DNA of 64,000 nt from Mesostigma viride. Lineage: Eukaryota; Streptophyta; Mesostigmatophyceae; Mesostigmatales; Mesostigmataceae. Below are positions 51,629-62,360 of this stretch, piece by piece; the stretch's first letter is position 1, and the number at the start of each line of letters is the position of its first letter. Below the pieces are notes generated by a model that saw nothing but the letters and a program-made list of their open reading frames with translations, did not search any database and was not told the origin of the DNA. The position numbers and the translations under genes were made by a program. The stretch is taken from the NCBI GenBank assembly GCA_009746045.1, contig RPFO01001042.1:62001-126000 (forward strand). The letters are read 5' to 3'.

Positions 51629-52290
51629 ACACTATAATCAAACGTAACCAATATATTTATTTGAATCAGTTTATTTATGTACAGTATTAGAGTAAACTAA
51701 TAAATATTACTTTATTAGCTAAAATATAAGAGTAGTAGTAATAGTGAAAATATAAAATTACCCTACATACTGCTAGACGAAAAAAATGCTGGAGGTGAGG
51801 TTGGCATACGTACAATATTTTCAGATGAGTGGTACACAGTCTGAATGTACGTAATAATGAATAAAATAATAATGCACATATAATTATAACATGAAGGCGG
51901 ACATGCCTGGAAATAGACGTCCACGTCGGGATGGTAGCTGTCCTTCTCTGAAGCCATGACGTTCCCTGCGCCGCCGAAGATCACTGCGGGGCGTGGCTGC
52001 ATGACGGGTGAGTGTGGGCCCTTCCCTGCGCTGTAGGGGATGATGAATGTGCACCAGCGTTTGTCCGATGCTGAACCCGCCTGGCCTGCCACCCACACCT
52101 CCTTTTTCCCCTTCTCGTCCCACGTCTCTCTCGCAGGGTTGTTGAAAGTTGCGGGAGTTTCATCGAAGCACCATCTGAGCCACGATGGGAAGTTGCCCCA
52201 CAACTCGTCGAATTCGTTGACCGGATGGTCCGCGCTGCCCTTGTGAGGCATGGACACGAGGTAGCCTTGCACCCTCTCGACGAACCCTTG

Positions 52291-53035
52291 TGTCAAGGAC
52301 ATGGTCCTTGTATTTGTACCCACCTGACCTGGCTAGATAGATAGAGGCTCTTGTACAGGAGCCACTGTTCTTTATCCCGTTGGATTTGGCCCACAAATGA
52401 GAAAGTTGTGGCCAGTTTTAGTAATCAGGGATTAGTACCTATGCCAAGTGGATCCTTATAGGCAGCTGACAAATCTGTCTATGTCAGCTGACCTATGACA
52501 TGTCAGATGAGAATCTATGACAGGACAGTTGACTGATTGACATGTACACTGTGCATGTCAGATGTGGCGCTGATATGTTCACGCCAGATTTACTTCATCA
52601 TCATCAGATCACACACAGAGAGATCTTTTATTAAATAGTTAGATTACTGTGCAGCAGTTACAAGTTAAGACTGTACATCAGTTACAAGATAAGGCTGTAC
52701 AGCAGTTACAAGATAAGATTTATTCTTGTCTAGATCTGATTGGTAGCCTGTACACTGACCTAACCTGATTGGTGGCCTGAGTATTACATGAGAATATTCC
52801 TAGGCACATTCCTAGCCAGCCAATCAGGTCATTCCAGTTTTCTGCCTGTGTTTTTTCCTCGAGTTAATAAAACAACTGAGGAGCCTTGCCAAAGGTACTC
52901 CTCACTATCATTCTGCCTCAAACTGAGTCTCTGTCTCTTTGCTTCCATCCTCCATAGCCTGTACCTGCAAGGACAGGCACATTTGGGTTCCAATCACAAG
53001 CATTGTAGAAGGCAAACCCATTAGTTCTTTCAACA
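52291..53035 (+). repeat. 5' LTR of the defective Copia-type element
   Basis: 745 bp, TG...CA. Contains CTATGACATGTCAGATGAG and repeated CAGTTACAAGATAAG units (three copies), and AATAAAAC near 52866. Confidence 0.95.
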
Positions 53036-54438
53036 TGGTATCGGAGGCCATGTTGAACACCAAGAAATGCAGTCACTGTGGCCTGTCAAATCACAAGGAC
53101 AAAGACTGCTGGAAGGAGCATCCTGAGAAGGCCCCACGGTGGTACCCCAACCAGCACAGGGGGGGCAAGGGCGGCAACCGAGGGAACCAGAGCAAGGGAC
53201 GCAACGCACCTGCTGGATCCGCTGCCAACGCAACTCAGGAGGCGGCTGAACTGCCGCCTGGCTTCTGCATGGTCACCATCGCCGAGGAGTCGCCGTCGAC
53301 GCCGCTGGAGGCTGCTGCTCTCACGCAGTATACGGGCGACAAACTCAACTGGGTGCTGGACTCGGCTGCGAGCAGCCACATGTCCCCGTGCCGTTCTGAC
53401 TTCGTGTCACTTATCCCCCACAACAGGCAGATCGTCGGATCAGGCGGCGACCTGCAAGCTGCTGGAGTTGGCACAGTTTCTGTGCATTTGCCGGGGAGCG
53501 AGCTCCGACTGGATGGAGCCCTTCTGGTCCCCGAGCTGCCCGTTCGGGTGCTCTCTGTTGGAGCGCTCGTGAAGGCTGGCCACAAGCTGGATTTCAACCA
53601 GGAAATCGCTGTGGTGGACAACAAGGCGCACAAGATGGAGCAGAGGGACAACGTCTACGTGTTACCTGCTCTCAACAAGAAGGCGGCGCTGGCGGCCACG
53701 ACCGTGCGGCCGTTGGGGTCGCTGTGGAGCGCTGGCCTGCCAGTGGCGGCCATGTCCAAGACGCTGGGCTTTCTGCCTGGCTTTTCGCGGCCTTTGGGAC
53801 TGCAGGCTTCTTCCCGAGGCGCTTTGCTGCGCCCGGTGTCGTCGCCACTGTCGTGTGGCGGCAAGGGCGGTTTTTCCGCTGACAAACCTGCAATTGTGCA
53901 GGATTTTGGCGTGGTGGGGACGGCAAGGAATGGGATCGGCTTAGTACCGGTCGTTGGGGCACACGGGGAGGACGGTTCCTGGAGTTCTGCGTCGGGCAGT
54001 ACTACTTATAGCCCTCTCGTGCCAGATCAGGTGGACTCTGCTCCACCAGTTTCCCTGACCCCTCCAGCGGCGAGCTCACCTGGCTTGCCGTTGTCCATGG
54101 ATGTCAACCTACGTGGCGTGCTGGGAGAGCTTCCCCAGCCTGGCATCGTTTGGCCTACTAGTGCCAACACGCAGACGTCACCAAGCCTGCTGCGTGACGG
54201 TTTCGCTCCCTGGCCAGAATCAAGTGGGGGTTTGGCGTGGCGCGTCTCGGGCGCCAGCATTTTGGATTTTGCTGCGGGGGGAATTCCTGGTGAGGGGAGG
54301 CCACCAGATGCACCAAGTCCAAGCCCAGTCCTGGAGCCAAGTCCTGGAGCTGGAGTCGTCGGCTGCCACGTGTCCCTGTCAATTTGGGACTGTGCTGAGC
54401 CAACAAGTTGCCGGCACAAGTGCTGCCTTGAGCACTAA
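53035..54438 (+). CDS. Truncated Gag zinc knuckle and protease ORF
   Basis: 467 codons. The ATG is made from the last base of the LTR and the first two of the primer site. Residues about 11-26 are a zinc knuckle (KCSHCGLSNHKDKDCWKEHP, CX2CX4HX4C). Residues about 100-115 carry the Copia protease signature NWVLDSAASSHMSP (DSxAS). The following LPELPVRVLSVGALVKAGHK and DNVYVLPALNKK match the pre-integrase region. After about residue 230 the sequence is Pro/Ser/Gly-rich with no integrase motif, suggesting replacement of the rest of pol by unrelated sequence. The Gag core before the knuckle is also missing. Confidence 0.8.
   Translation: MVSEAMLNTKKCSHCGLSNHKDKDCWKEHPEKAPRWYPNQHRGGKGGNRGNQSKGRNAPAGSAANATQEAAELPPGFCMVTIAEESPSTPLEAAALTQYTGDKLNWVLDSAASSHMSPCRSDFVSLIPHNRQIVGSGGDLQAAGVGTVSVHLPGSELRLDGALLVPELPVRVLSVGALVKAGHKLDFNQEIAVVDNKAHKMEQRDNVYVLPALNKKAALAATTVRPLGSLWSAGLPVAAMSKTLGFLPGFSRPLGLQASSRGALLRPVSSPLSCGGKGGFSADKPAIVQDFGVVGTARNGIGLVPVVGAHGEDGSWSSASGSTTYSPLVPDQVDSAPPVSLTPPAASSPGLPLSMDVNLRGVLGELPQPGIVWPTSANTQTSPSLLRDGFAPWPESSGGLAWRVSGASILDFAAGGIPGEGRPPDAPSPSPVLEPSPGAGVVGCHVSLSIWDCAEPTSCRHKCCLEH
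53036..53049 (+). promoter_or_regulatory. Primer-binding site
   Basis: TGGTATCGGAGGCC directly after the 5' LTR; close to the initiator-Met-tRNA-type site TGGTATCAGAGC of many Copia elements. Confidence 0.8.
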
Positions 54439-55773
54439 GGCGGTCGGTGCGGGAGCCCTGCTTCCGCTATTTTCATGGCGATTTTTGGGGATGCGCTATG
54501 GTCACGTTCGTTGGGAATTTGATAGCTAGCTTAACTAACCCCTATGATCTCAAGTCGCCACTGTTTTTCGTTCGTGAAAAATTGCTTTAGACACGAATAT
54601 TTTGTGGTCTATTGTGCTGTTAGGTGCGGGGTCCTTCCGGCCTTATGCATCTCGCATAGTCTTGTTTTGTTTCTGCTAGACTTTTTCATAGCGCTTCGTC
54701 GGGATGCGTTATTTGAGTTCTAGACCACCTGTGTTCATCGTCCCCATGACGTTCTTCTACCAGCAATGGTATGTTTTCCAAGTTCTTTGTAATCTTGGTA
54801 CGTTTGGCTAGCGCCGGTTTGCTGGCCATGTCTCCGTTCTTGCTGACCCTTTTTGTGGTCAATCTGCACGTTCATTTCATGTCGTGTGTGTTGCCCATTC
54901 TTAGGGCATACTTTCTCGTTGCATGCTAGGTTTGTTCATGCAGTTTGCGGTTGTGTCTTTTGTACATAGCCTGCGTTTGTGCTCCTGACTTTGTCGTCGC
55001 TTCATGTCCCGTTTTTAGTCGCTTTCAACTATCGTTGGTTAATCAGAGCTGTCTTTTCAGTTCGTTCATGTTGGCTAATGCTAAGATCCATGACTATGTC
55101 GGTTTATGTTAGTTACCTGTGTGATTAAGGTGTTTCAGGACTACGTGTTCTGCTCCTTGTTCACCGTTGGTGCTCTGCCGTAGGTCGGATGCTTTATGTC
55201 GTTAATCACATGTTTTATGCGTTAATCATACATCATGTCCCCTGCATTGTCTAAGAGTTTGCCTGTGTTAGAGCATTTTGTGTGCTTCTTCATGTTTTCA
55301 GGCGACGCTAGAGTGAGGGGGGTGTGATCCAAAGCGCATCTTCCCAACGAAGTTTTTGACTTGGCAACACATGCTAGTTGCTGGGCGATGCGGCAATCTT
55401 TCCTGCTGCTTTCGTTGGACACTCGGCGCGTCACCGGTCCGGAGTTCCAGTTTCCAGTTTCCGTGGAGATCGTCTTTTGACTACTTTGACCACGGTGTTT
55501 GCTAGCGAGGGGGGTGGATGTTTTTCGCCCACTTACCCGTGATCAGTTAGTGTTTGATCCTTACCACTGGCCTGGGTTGCATCCCATTTTTGGTTTGGTG
55601 CCATGTGGGTAAGGGGGGTGTCAAGGTTGTACCCAAATGTCACCTTGATAGTGAGTACTGAATTTAATTCTAGAGTCCTATGTTTGGTCAAGGCTTGACT
55701 TAGCTATGGCTGAGAGCTTTTCCTCTAAGTGTTATACTTGACAGGATAGCACTAGAGCAAGGTCATGTGTTGT
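54439..55773 (+). other. Non-coding interior of the defective Copia-type element
   Basis: No pol domain. GAGGGGGGTGTGATCC (55314), GAGGGGGGTGGATG (55507) and AAGGGGGGTGTCAAGGTTG (55612) resemble the polypurine tract plus LTR start (AAGGGGGGTGTCAAGGAC at 55774), as if several element 3' ends had been strung together. Confidence 0.7.
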
Positions 55774-55781
55774 AAGGGGGG
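55774..55781 (+). promoter_or_regulatory. Polypurine tract
   Basis: AAGGGGGG immediately before the 3' LTR; expected plus-strand primer of the element. Confidence 0.8.
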
Positions 55782-56526
55782 TGTCAAGGACATGGTCCTT
55801 GTATTTGTACCCACCTGACCTGGCTAGATAGATAGAGGCTCTTGTACAGGAGCCACTGTTCTTTATCCCGTTGGATTTGGCCCACAAATGAGAAAGTTGT
55901 GGCCAGTTTTAGTAATCAGGGATTAGTACCTATGCCAAGTGGATCCTTATAGGCAGCTGACAAATCTGTCTATGTCAGCTGACCTATGACATGTCAGATG
56001 AGAATCTATGACAGGACAGTTGACTGATTGACATGTACACTGTGCATGTCAGATGTGGCGCTGATATGTTCACGCCAGATTTACTTCATCATCATCAGAT
56101 CACACACAGAGAGATCTTTTATTAAATAGTTAGATTACTGTGCAGCAGTTACAAGTTAAGACTGTACATCAGTTACAAGATAAGGCTGTACAGCAGTTAC
56201 AAGATAAGATTTATTCTTGTCTAGATCTGATTGGTAGCCTGTACACTGACCTAACCTGATTGGTGGCCTGAGTATTACATGAGAATATTCCTAGGCACAT
56301 TCCTAGCCAGCCAATCAGGTCATTCCAGTTTTCTGCCTGTGTTTTTTCCTCGAGTTAATAAAACAACTGAGGAGCCTTGCCAAAGGTACTCCTCACTATC
56401 ATTCTGCCTCAAACTGAGTCTCTGTCTCTTTGCTTCCATCCTCCATAGCCTGTACCTGCAAGGACAGGCACATTTGGGTTCCAATCACAAGCATTGTAGA
56501 AGGCAAACCCATTAGTTCTTTCAACA
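55782..56526 (+). repeat. 3' LTR of the defective Copia-type element
   Basis: 745 bp, same length and text as the 5' LTR; followed by TSD CCTTG. Confidence 0.95.
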
Positions 56527-57889
56527 CCTTGCATGGTCGCCATCTTCTCCTCAGCTGAGCGTGCCTGGGACTTCACATTGGTGCGAAGGCGGGTTGTGAA
56601 GCCGTGCCTGAGCCGAAACTTGGTCAAGAAGCCGTCGCTGCACACGAAAATTTTCGCGTTCTCAGGGTGAAGCTTGCGCATGGACTTGAACATCATGTTC
56701 TGCACAACATGCATTGCACAAACAAATATTAAAACAGGACAAGAAGAACATTTTAGGCAGCAAAAAAGGTTTCTTTGGTGCAGGTAGCTGCTTAAGCCCA
56801 ACTGATTATCTCGTGACACTGCCCTGCATCATGAGCAATATCTTTCAAATAAAGGGGGGCAGCTGGGATATCGCCAAGAAATGAGCAAGACTGCTAGTTT
56901 CCAACCCTTACATAATTCATGATCACCCGTTGCTGGGTGGTTACGCTGCATCATTTGGCTGCATGCAACGAAGAAGACCATTACATACTTTCGGCTCTTC
57001 CACGTCAAATACTCACGGGGCCGGGCTGCATGCATACTCATGAAACAATCGAAACTCAGCAAACTAGTGCGACATGTACAAAATGCAGCAGGAAAAATAC
57101 CGACAATTATGATGGAAATAAACTTACGCGCACAAGCGCGCGGTTGACCATGTACCCCTTGCTCCGATACTCGCGAATCTCAGTGGCCACCTCTTTCTCC
57201 ACCAAGGGAAACTTGGCCGTAGTCGGGTTTCTGACACGACTTGGGCACTTCTTCCCCGCTAGCTTGGGGTTGTCTGCTGCAGCCTTGATGGCCGCCTCCT
57301 CTGTGAGCATGCGGCTGAAGGTTGAAATCGGGATGGGGGGGTCGCTAGTTTTGCAGAATTGGCGCTGCGACAATCCGCTCTCGTGAAAGGCGTCCAGAAT
57401 CTTCCGCTTGGTGCGCATATCCCTGAACGTAATTTCATCTCGCGGCGCACGGCTTACTTTTTCGCCCTTGTCAGCTGGTTTGTCGGAGTTTACCAGCCCC
57501 GCTTCTGATGCCGTGGTTAGCCCTGCCTGTCGTAGTTGCTTTTCCCTCGTCCTCGGTGACATGCGGCACAAGAAAGCTTGCAGGTCCAGACCTGCGGGGG
57601 CCGCATCACCCGAGCCGCCGACAGCTGGCCCTGCGGATGATGGACTGCACTCCGGCTCGCCTGAGCCGCTCGCCATAGCGGCTCACCGTATATAGTTAGA
57701 GTCCTCAGACCACGGATGCAGTCACGTGTTCAATAATTAGTTAATTGATCATTAACTGATGCACTCTCTAACAAAAGTCACGTGCCACGTACTGTACGTA
57801 GCCAGCGTGTGCCTCTCTCACCTCCTCTCACCTCCTTACAGTATACCATGTTAATTACGCCGGCAGAAGGGGAATTCATAAGGTGGGGC

Positions 57890-58395
57890 GCCTACAGTGC
57901 CACGTGTACTGATGTACGGTTATTGTGGATGCGACAGCCCACCGACCAACACAGCAAGGTGGGCCACCTGTTCCACGTACTCAGATTTTGGAAGAGCCAG
58001 TCCCACCAACGCAGCAACTCAACGCAGCAAGGTGGGGCACCTGTTCCACGTACTCAGATTTTGGATGGGGACTGTTCCACCTACGCAGCAAGGTGGGGCA
58101 CCTGTTCCTCGTACTCAGATTTTGGATGGGACTGTTCCACCTACGCAGCAAGGTGGGCCACATGTTCCACGTACTCGGATTTTGGATGGGACTGTCCCAC
58201 CTACGCGGCAAGGTGGGGCACCTGTTCCACGTACTCAGATTGTGGTTGAGACCGTCCCACAGGCGCATACAGCCCACTTCCACGGCTACGTGGTACGCGA
58301 ACCGTCCCACTTTCACGGCTAAGTGGTACGCGAACCGTCCCACTTTCACGGCTACGTAGTACGCAAACGTCCCACTTCCACGTGGTGTGGGAACA
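57890..58395. repeat. Internal array of 60-bp and ~37-bp repeats upstream of the transposase
   Basis: GCAGCAAGGTGGGGCACCTG recurs at about 58024, 58085, 58145 and 58205 (period 60-61), with partial copies at 57952. Then TCCCACTTTCACGGCTACGT recurs about every 37 bp (58273, 58308, 58339). All contain the (G)TGGGAC/GTCCCAC core seen at the element ends. It lies between the divergent transposase and 58606 ORFs. Confidence 0.9.
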
Positions 58396-58605
58396 GCCCA
58401 CGTACCCGTGAGGCGGTGTACTGTACTGTGTACATGTACACACAAGTGGTCACATATCACTACCAAGACCTATATTTCACTACACCGCACATACGTATTG
58501 TATATAATTCGACGTGGCTTTATTATCAAGTATCGTTAACTGCATAAATACTTACACTACGTGAGCAGCTAGCGGTACATATAGCTTGTTTTTCTTCTTG
58601 AAACG

Positions 58606-59127
58606 ATGGATAAAGCGCTTCATCATGGTTCAGAGGCAGATTCGGAGGCTGCTTATGAGGCAGCTTCCGGGGCCTCTACACCGGTGAAGGTCCAGCCCAG
58701 CGTTGATGTTGATGATGAGTTGAACTCCACCCCAGACCTAGCGTCCTCTACAAATGATGAGGACATAAGTACCAAGGCATCGCCTTCAGGTCTTACAGTG
58801 ATCCAGGAAGAACAACCAGCTTCTGCATCCTTGGCTTCTGAGACTCACAACCGGCAAGGGAATGAAGCGGAGGCCGTTTTGGCAAGAACAGATTCCGGGG
58901 GGTCTTCAGATTCCGGGGATTCGGAGAAGTTTTGGAAGCTGGTGCGCACCCAGAAAGGCATTCTCTTACCGACCAAGAAGCCGGGGCAGTTTCTACACGT
59001 CGCAGCTGGTTCAAGCTCTGAGCCCAGCGATTCAAGTTCTGAGGATAATGAAGGGAATTCCAGTGACGAAGAGTGGTCCGTGGACGTCAGCTCTGGTCAA
59101 CCCGATGTCGGTTCTTTGCAAATATGA
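58606..59127 (+). CDS. Acidic Ser-rich protein carried by the pogo-like element
   Basis: 173 codons, MDKALHHGSEADSEAAYEAA to PDVGSLQI. Strongly acidic and Ser-rich (ASTPVKVQPSVDVDDELN, SSEPSDSSSEDNEGNSSDEE), with one structured-looking patch in the middle (SEKFWKLVRTQKGILLPTKK). No family recognised. A TATA-like GCATAAATAC lies about 65 bp upstream, and the repeat array at 57890-58395 separates it from the divergent transposase gene. It could be a transposon accessory protein or a first exon of a longer gene. Confidence 0.5.
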   Translation: MDKALHHGSEADSEAAYEAASGASTPVKVQPSVDVDDELNSTPDLASSTNDEDISTKASPSGLTVIQEEQPASASLASETHNRQGNEAEAVLARTDSGGSSDSGDSEKFWKLVRTQKGILLPTKKPGQFLHVAAGSSSEPSDSSSEDNEGNSSDEEWSVDVSSGQPDVGSLQI

Positions 59128-59966
59128 CTGAACATAGGTGCGTGATTCAGAATCCTTCCAATCACGAATCCCGTTGCTGGGTTCCCCATGATGGCCATTG
59201 TGCTGATGCTTAAAGGGTTTTCGCATGAGTAAATGTGAGGCCATGTGCATTATAACCGCGTTGTTCAGTTTGGGGTAATTCCAAGTGTGGGCACAAAGTT
59301 TGTGCATTCATTCATTGTGTTCATGTAGTTCTGTTTTGTGCAACCATGCACTACATGCAGGCTGCAGGCTAGGCGTATTGTGTTGATGGACAGTTTTTTG
59401 CAAGCACGATCGAATGCGAGGCCTTGTGAATTTTAATGCCTGCGTGGACGTCATAGGCAATCATGCATACATGGGCGTGTGCATAGTAAAAATGCTGTCA
59501 ATTTTCACAACCATACACGTGCAGGCACACACATGGCCGTGTGGATGATGTGAAATTTTTTGCCACCATGTATATGCATGGCCATGAGGTGCGGCATGGT
59601 TATTCATGATTCCTTACTTGAAAATCTGGCACCCTTTTTACACCATTACAACAACCATGGGTGCATTCTCTTGCCCACATCTTGCTAGCACGGTAATTGT
59701 TTGAGTCAATCTTTTATGATCCTAATCCAAAGCTTCCGAGTTATGACGTGGTTGTACATGTGCATCACTTGGATTATGGCGATTGCAGACCCAGTCATCA
59801 AGTTTCGCATGTACGAGCGCTTGGCTGACCTGGAGCCTGTTGTCTTGTACATGATTGCCCGAATTCTCCCGATTTCTGGCCTGCGCAGGTTGTCTCCTTG
59901 ATGACGGCGGTGGCGACTGCACCACGATGTCATTTCTTATCGTGGTGTTGTTATGTTGTTGTTATA
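59128..59966. other. No confident gene
   Basis: 59866-59905 is a near-perfect reverse complement of 63017-63055 (CAAGGAGACAACC, GCGCAGGCCAGAAATCGGGA). Read on the minus strand it gives GDNLRRPEIGRIRAIM. No exon structure was established. Confidence 0.4.
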
Positions 59967-60265
59967 TGGTGGGGGTGGGGTGGGGTGGGGGTGGGGGTGG
60001 GGTGGGGGTGGGGGTGGGGGTGGGGTGGGGTGGGGGTGGGGGTGGGGGTGGGGGTGGGGGTGGGGTGGGGGTGGGGTGGGGGTGGGGGTGGGGGTGGGGG
60101 TGGGGGGTGGGAAGTGGGGTGAAGTGGGGTGAAGTGGGGTGAAGTGGGGTGAAGTGGGGTGAAGTGGGGTGAAGTGGGGTAAAGTGGGGTGAAGTGGGGT
60201 GAAGTGGGGTGAAGTGGGGTGAAGTGGGGTGAAGTGCGGTGAAGTGGGGTGGGGGTGGGGGTTTC
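59967..60265. repeat. (GGGGT)n then 10-bp GTGGGGTGAA repeats
   Basis: GGGGT and GGGGGT units to 60105, then about 13 copies of the 10-bp unit GTGGGGTGAA (one GTAA and one TGCGG variant) to 60248. Strongly G-rich on the plus strand. Confidence 0.97.
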
Positions 60266-60469
60266 TAACCCCACCCCCATGCACCATATAACAATAACAA
60301 TGTTGTCATACAAATCTGCAAGAACTACCATATTTGCACTTGATTGATTTAATTTCCAGCGTATTATCGGTTGCACACAGATCAAGTGTCCCTACGCCAT
60401 GAGCAAACGTGCAGAATAGGTAGCATGCCCCATAGGAGTAATAGGGACATGTATGTATAACATATGTAG

Positions 60470-60722
60470 GAGTATGACACATAGAGCCCATATGTGCGTA
60501 GCCACTACATTCAGGAAGGTGGGACACATAGAAATATACAGTTAGGTGGGACACAGCTTCAAGTTCGGGTAGGTGAGACAGACCTGTATCACAAATGCCG
60601 GTAGGTGGGACACCATGTTTTTCCAAATTCAACAAGGTGGGACATAATTTCAGTTAGGTGGGACACCTGAACATGTCCCGCTTTGCTGAATTTGTCCCAC
60701 CTACCGGAGTTGGAACACTGTT
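60470..60722. repeat. Right subterminal array of the pogo-like element
   Basis: AGGTGGGACA-type units at about 60518, 60544, 60570, 60602, 60634 and 60655, then inverted forms (TGTCCCACCTACCGG at about 60691). It mirrors the left array. Confidence 0.85.
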
Positions 60723-60746
60723 CCACCTACGTGAGCTGCCCCTGTA

Positions 60747-62360
60747 GTATCTAATCTACTATGAGGCTTATGAGGAAGCACCATGAAACATTTGACCTTA
60801 CTGGCTTCATCAGAACACGTCTAGATGCTTTTCCTTTGCAAACATAGTCGCAATTGACGCTTGGGGCTTGCATGGGATTCAGGTCTGCATGGACGTGCTT
60901 TGACAACAAACGGGCATGTACGCACAAAAATGCCCAAGGACGGTACTTCATGATGGTCATCTTCATGAAATTGACCACGCATGTAAGAGGACAAGAAATC
61001 AAGTATTCAGAGTTCATGCTATACTAAGAAACCAGCTTTTGCTCAGAATGCCGCTTTTGCGGTCTATGGGCCTTCCAATGCAACCTGCCAAACAATTCTC
61101 ATAAGTATCCTTGCTCAGCTACGCAGTTGCTCATTTTCCCGGCTCCATTCCTCTTCGATCACAGCCTGTCCATGACGGCCTTGTAGGTTTTGGATAGCTC
61201 CAGAATCTCGCTCTGTTTGTTCTCCGTTACTTATGTCACTCACATGTCGTCGCTACTAGAACCGCTTCTAGTGCGGTTGAATCTCGCTGCCACCCCTGCT
61301 GCCACACCTGCAGCGCTTGTTATTCGATGGTTGCATTCATTGCTTACGCATGGAAATCGGTTGCCCCATCGCTCGAGCTAGCGTGTATGTGCCCTCACTG
61401 CCCGCTAGCCCCAGCACTGACTTGACTGCGAACAACGGCTAGGGCTACGTCAAACGCGTTTTTTTGAATTTGCGCAAAAAAAAAGATTGCGACTAGGTCA
61501 CATCCGTAGCCAGCGGCAGGCGGAATGTCTCGAGTGATTCCAGCCAAGCGATCTTCCGTATTGTCATGACATCTTACCTTTCCACTGGTTACTACTCGTC
61601 TCAAAGCCTTTTAGAACGGTCGGAGCCGCAAACTGCCGATAAATTTACAGGTACAGTAACTAGTATTCACCAATGAAAGCCACAGGCATTTAAAAAACCG
61701 CCGTCCTGCCAGACCCTAGAAAACGCTTGGTCCTGACTTTGCCGGACAACCATTGGAGCAGGTTATAAAGTGCGACAACGATTTCTGATTGTTGGCTGAC
61801 AGACTGACAGCCGACAATTATTAACGCAAAGTCACTAAAGCAAATACGCAGTGAGAACATTCTACAAAAGAGCTCTTAGTTCGGGCTTTATAGAAGTAGT
61901 ACCTGCCTGTCAAAAGTTGGAACAAGGATACGGTGCCGTCATCCGTTTATTCCGAAGCCGGTACGGGCAAGGCTAGGGAACCGGCGTGGGAATAAACTGA
62001 ACTGAACATAACTGAAATAAAGGCCGTTATGGTGCCGTGAAATAGCCGCATGACGACAGTGCCGTTCCAAACTTTCAACTTCGCGCCCTACCTCTCTTAA
62101 CCGTTACCTGGTAGACCGTTGGTCCAACGAGCGAAAAATTTAGAAAGGTTGCGATTAGGCAACGCGACCTTGCACCTAGCCGCACCCATGAACGCCTTCA
62201 GCAGCCATGTTAGGCAACACAACCCTGCACCTAGCCGCACCATTCCATAAACGGCTTCATCAGCCATGTTAGGCCGGAATAGACACGGCATTTCCACTTT
62301 GGGATTCGCACTAGTCAAGTCACTTGCTCAGATAGTATATCACTAGCTCTGACCCGCCTT
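60747..62360. other. CACTA interior, right side, no gene recognised
   Basis: Small ORFs only. A short direct repeat (TTAGGCAACRCRACC, CACCTAGCCGCACC) at 62156 and 62211. Nothing identifiable as a transposase. Confidence 0.5.

Larger units (their letters stand above)
52291..56526 (+). mobile_element. Defective Copia-type LTR retrotransposon
   Basis: Two 745-bp LTRs (52291-53035 and 55782-56526), apparently identical, start TGTCAAGGACATGG and end TTCTTTCAACA (TG...CA). TSD CCTTG at 52286-52290 and 56527-56531. A classical primer site TGGTATCGGAGGCC follows the 5' LTR and a polypurine tract AAGGGGGG precedes the 3' LTR. Only a zinc knuckle-protease fragment is coded; integrase, RT and RNase H are absent, so it must have moved in trans. 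It lies in exon 2 of the pogo-like transposase. Confidence 0.95.
46331..57676 (-). pseudogene. pogo/CENP-B-type DDE transposase, seven exons, disrupted
   Basis: Exons on the minus strand: 57676-57128, 56699-51907 (split by the LTR element 52291-56526 plus one CCTTG), 50803-50505, 49002-48756, 48525-48307, 47821-46939, 46427-46331. Donors are GTAAGT, GCATGT (exon 2), GTGAGT, GTAAGC, GTAAGT and GTAAGT; all acceptors end AG and phases agree. Predicted length is about 948 residues. Exon 1 has a helix-turn-helix (KRKILDAFHESGLSQRQFCK, ISTFSRML); exon 2 a second DNA-binding part (FLTKFRLRHGFTTRL) and the first catalytic Asp (CFDETPATFNN); exon 3 the second (FLLFLDNLASHVDKE) and third (TDAWQPGDLHV), spacing DD35D; exon 4 TTQWLGEAWKEYQVEHQQ, typical of the family after the DDE core. 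Exons 5-7 are an acidic/basic tail ending ADYGVAWCLVAM. A frame slip at a run of eight C (47228-47235) in exon 6 and the exon 2 insertion disrupt it. Confidence 0.88.
45832..60744 (-). mobile_element. pogo-like (Tc1/mariner) DNA transposon, 14.9 kb with two nested insertions
   Basis: Inverted ends share 22 bp starting CAGGGGCAGCTCACGTAGG (45832-45853; reverse complement 60723-60744), each bordered by TA (45830-45831, 60745-60746), the Tc1/mariner target. Inside are a seven-exon DDE transposase gene (57676-46331, minus) and a divergent ORF (58606-59127, plus). Arrays of RGTGGGACA-type repeats lie near both ends and upstream of the transposase. Subtracting the LTR element and TRIM-3 leaves about 9.4 kb, large for a pogo element. 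Confidence 0.9.

Noticed and set aside
51116-51651. ORFs of Met-Tyr-Val-Cys, Lys-Glu-Gly-Arg and Leu-Pro-Ser-Phe repeats
   Set aside because: Translations of (ACAT)n and (GGAA)n tracts inside an intron.
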